Source: Aquiflexum sp041751335 (GTDB taxonomy: Bacteria > Bacteroidota > Bacteroidia > Cytophagales > Cyclobacteriaceae). From it: a DNA stretch of 5,464 nt. The notes beneath the pieces were generated by a model, which ran no database searches, was not told the origin of the DNA, and was given only the letters and a program-made list of their open reading frames with translations. The translations under genes were made by a program, and so were the position numbers. Position 1 is the stretch's first letter; every line of letters starts with the position of its first letter. Where the stretch lies: contig NZ_JBGSXS010000434.1 in assembly GCF_041751335.1 (NCBI RefSeq), forward strand, positions 1-5,464. The letters run 5' to 3'. Positions 4,980 through 5,464 of the stretch are shown here, one piece after another.

Positions 4980-5115
4980 AGAAAAACAATTTGATAGCGT
5001 AAAATTCTTTCGTGAAGAGAAAGAAAGAATATCTCGAGAAACCGAAGGCATGACCTTCCAAGAGTTTAAAGCGTATCTCGAGAAGCATAAGAAATGGGCT
5101 GAAAAAAAAAGATAG
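4963..5115 (+). CDS. Small protein, likely antitoxin of the PIN toxin
   Basis: The 50-codon gene begins with ATG at 4963 inside the end of the PIN gene in another frame (17-nt overlap) and ends with TAG at 5113-5115. The protein is highly charged and probably helical: FDSVKFFREEKERISRETEG, then MTFQEFKAYLEKHKKWAEKK. This resembles the short partners of PIN toxins that carry a K-x-x-x-x-I helix followed by an E-x-E/T-x-GM-(S/T)-x-x-E-x-x-x-Y/F motif and wrap around the toxin. It has no obvious DNA-binding domain (no ribbon-helix-helix or AbrB-type N terminus), so regulation by promoter binding is not evident. The antitoxin role is inferred from the overlap and the pattern. I do not assign it to a named family. 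Confidence 0.7.
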   Translation: MEPEIKEKQFDSVKFFREEKERISRETEGMTFQEFKAYLEKHKKWAEKKR

Positions 5116-5292
5116 CTACAAAATCGGGCATATGGTCATAATCCCACATCCTGTCCAATGGGATCGGTTCACTGGATTAAAGGTTTCGCACGCCTGAATG
5201 ACATGACTCGTCAGTTTTGAGATAAGAGGAATGCACGGATTTGTACCCTTTTCTTCTTAGGAAAGATAACTTGCCTCTATAAATATTAGAAG

Positions 5293-5464
5293 ATGAAAGT
5301 TTACATTAAGAATATGGTTTGTAACCGCTGCATAATGGTAGTGAAAAATGAACTGGAGAAAATTGGCTTTAACCCTAAAAGCGTAAAATTAGGTGAGGTG
5401 GAATTTGAAGGAGAACTTAGTATTAACGATAAAAGGGAAATAGATAATCACCTGCTGACTTTTG
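5293..5464 (+). CDS. HMA-like N terminus, probably of an AraC-family regulator (3' end outside window)
   Basis: 57 codons are visible. The start MKVYIKNMVCNRC has the CxxC (Cys10, Cys13) in the first loop of a ferredoxin-like, heavy-metal-associated fold, followed by a helix (IMVVKNELEKIGF) and a strand with SVKLGEVEFEGEL. In Bacteroidota this form of N terminus (KNMVCxRC...LGEVE...L) is known from small regulators that continue into an AraC-type helix-turn-helix domain, often near metal-resistance genes. That C-terminal part lies beyond the right edge, so the DNA-binding domain is inferred and not seen. The alternative is a stand-alone metal-binding domain protein. The ATG at 5293 is preceded by an A+T-rich leader (TATAAATATTAGAAG) without a clear Shine-Dalgarno sequence. 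The 177 bp between 5116 and 5292 hold no gene that I can support. Confidence 0.75.
   Translation, partial: MKVYIKNMVCNRCIMVVKNELEKIGFNPKSVKLGEVEFEGELSINDKREIDNHLLTF

Noticed and set aside
5116..5292. Promoter of Bacteroidota type before the HMA/AraC gene
   Set aside because: I could not find a convincing TAnnTTTG element with a TTTG-type upstream box; the A+T-rich leader alone is not enough.

Overview
The window looks like a chromosome segment from a member of the Bacteroidota, possibly a Cytophagales/Cyclobacteriaceae-type organism. This is inferred from three things: A+T-rich DNA, gene starts without Shine-Dalgarno sequences, and the paralogue styles of ArgH and of the final regulator. The lineage is an inference, not a measurement.

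Layout. (1) Bases 3-1070 hold the C-terminal four fifths of argininosuccinate lyase (argH), the last enzyme of arginine biosynthesis, cut by the left edge. Three inverted repeats follow (1111-1128, 1157-1188, 1208-1234), probably including its terminator. (2) Bases 1240-3748 hold three co-oriented, visibly more A+T-rich genes of unknown function: two membrane proteins and one soluble protein. (3) A small lipoprotein with a Kazal-type protease-inhibitor domain follows (3799-4053). (4) Bases 4054-4511 have no intact gene and carry what look like decayed coding fragments. (5) A PIN-domain (VapC-like) toxin gene (4512-4979) overlaps by 17 nt a 50-codon gene (4963-5115) that is the likely antitoxin. 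(6) The start of an HMA/CxxC-headed protein, probably an AraC-family regulator, runs off the right edge (5293-5464).

The main discovery is that region 2 has the architecture of an integron-type gene-cassette array, although no integrase is in view and the sites do not fit the classical attC consensus. Each of the three genes is bracketed by its own private pair of complementary termini of about 14 bp: 1240-1253/2055-2068, 2185-2198/2955-2968 and 2972-2985/3613-3626. The three pairs differ in sequence. Each pair starts with GTT just upstream of the gene and ends with AAC just after its stop codon. Between neighbouring cassettes lie long imperfect inverted repeats bounded by AAC and GTT (2066-2187 and 3624-3745), or a collapsed version with no stem (2966-2974). 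This is the relation expected if each cassette excises as a circle by recombination at G^TT, which would rebuild a symmetric hairpin site. All five mismatches in the terminal pairs and in the stem of the first large repeat are A.C on the top strand, hence T.G wobbles on the bottom strand. That fits selection for a folded bottom strand, as in integron attC sites. The Kazal gene begins with a fourth terminus (3743 onward) whose partner is not found downstream, so the array seems broken on its right side.

How the genes work together: argH and the final regulator look like ordinary chromosomal genes. The material between them is accessory, namely cassettes of unknown function, a secreted protease-inhibitor lipoprotein and a toxin-antitoxin pair, with gene debris in between.
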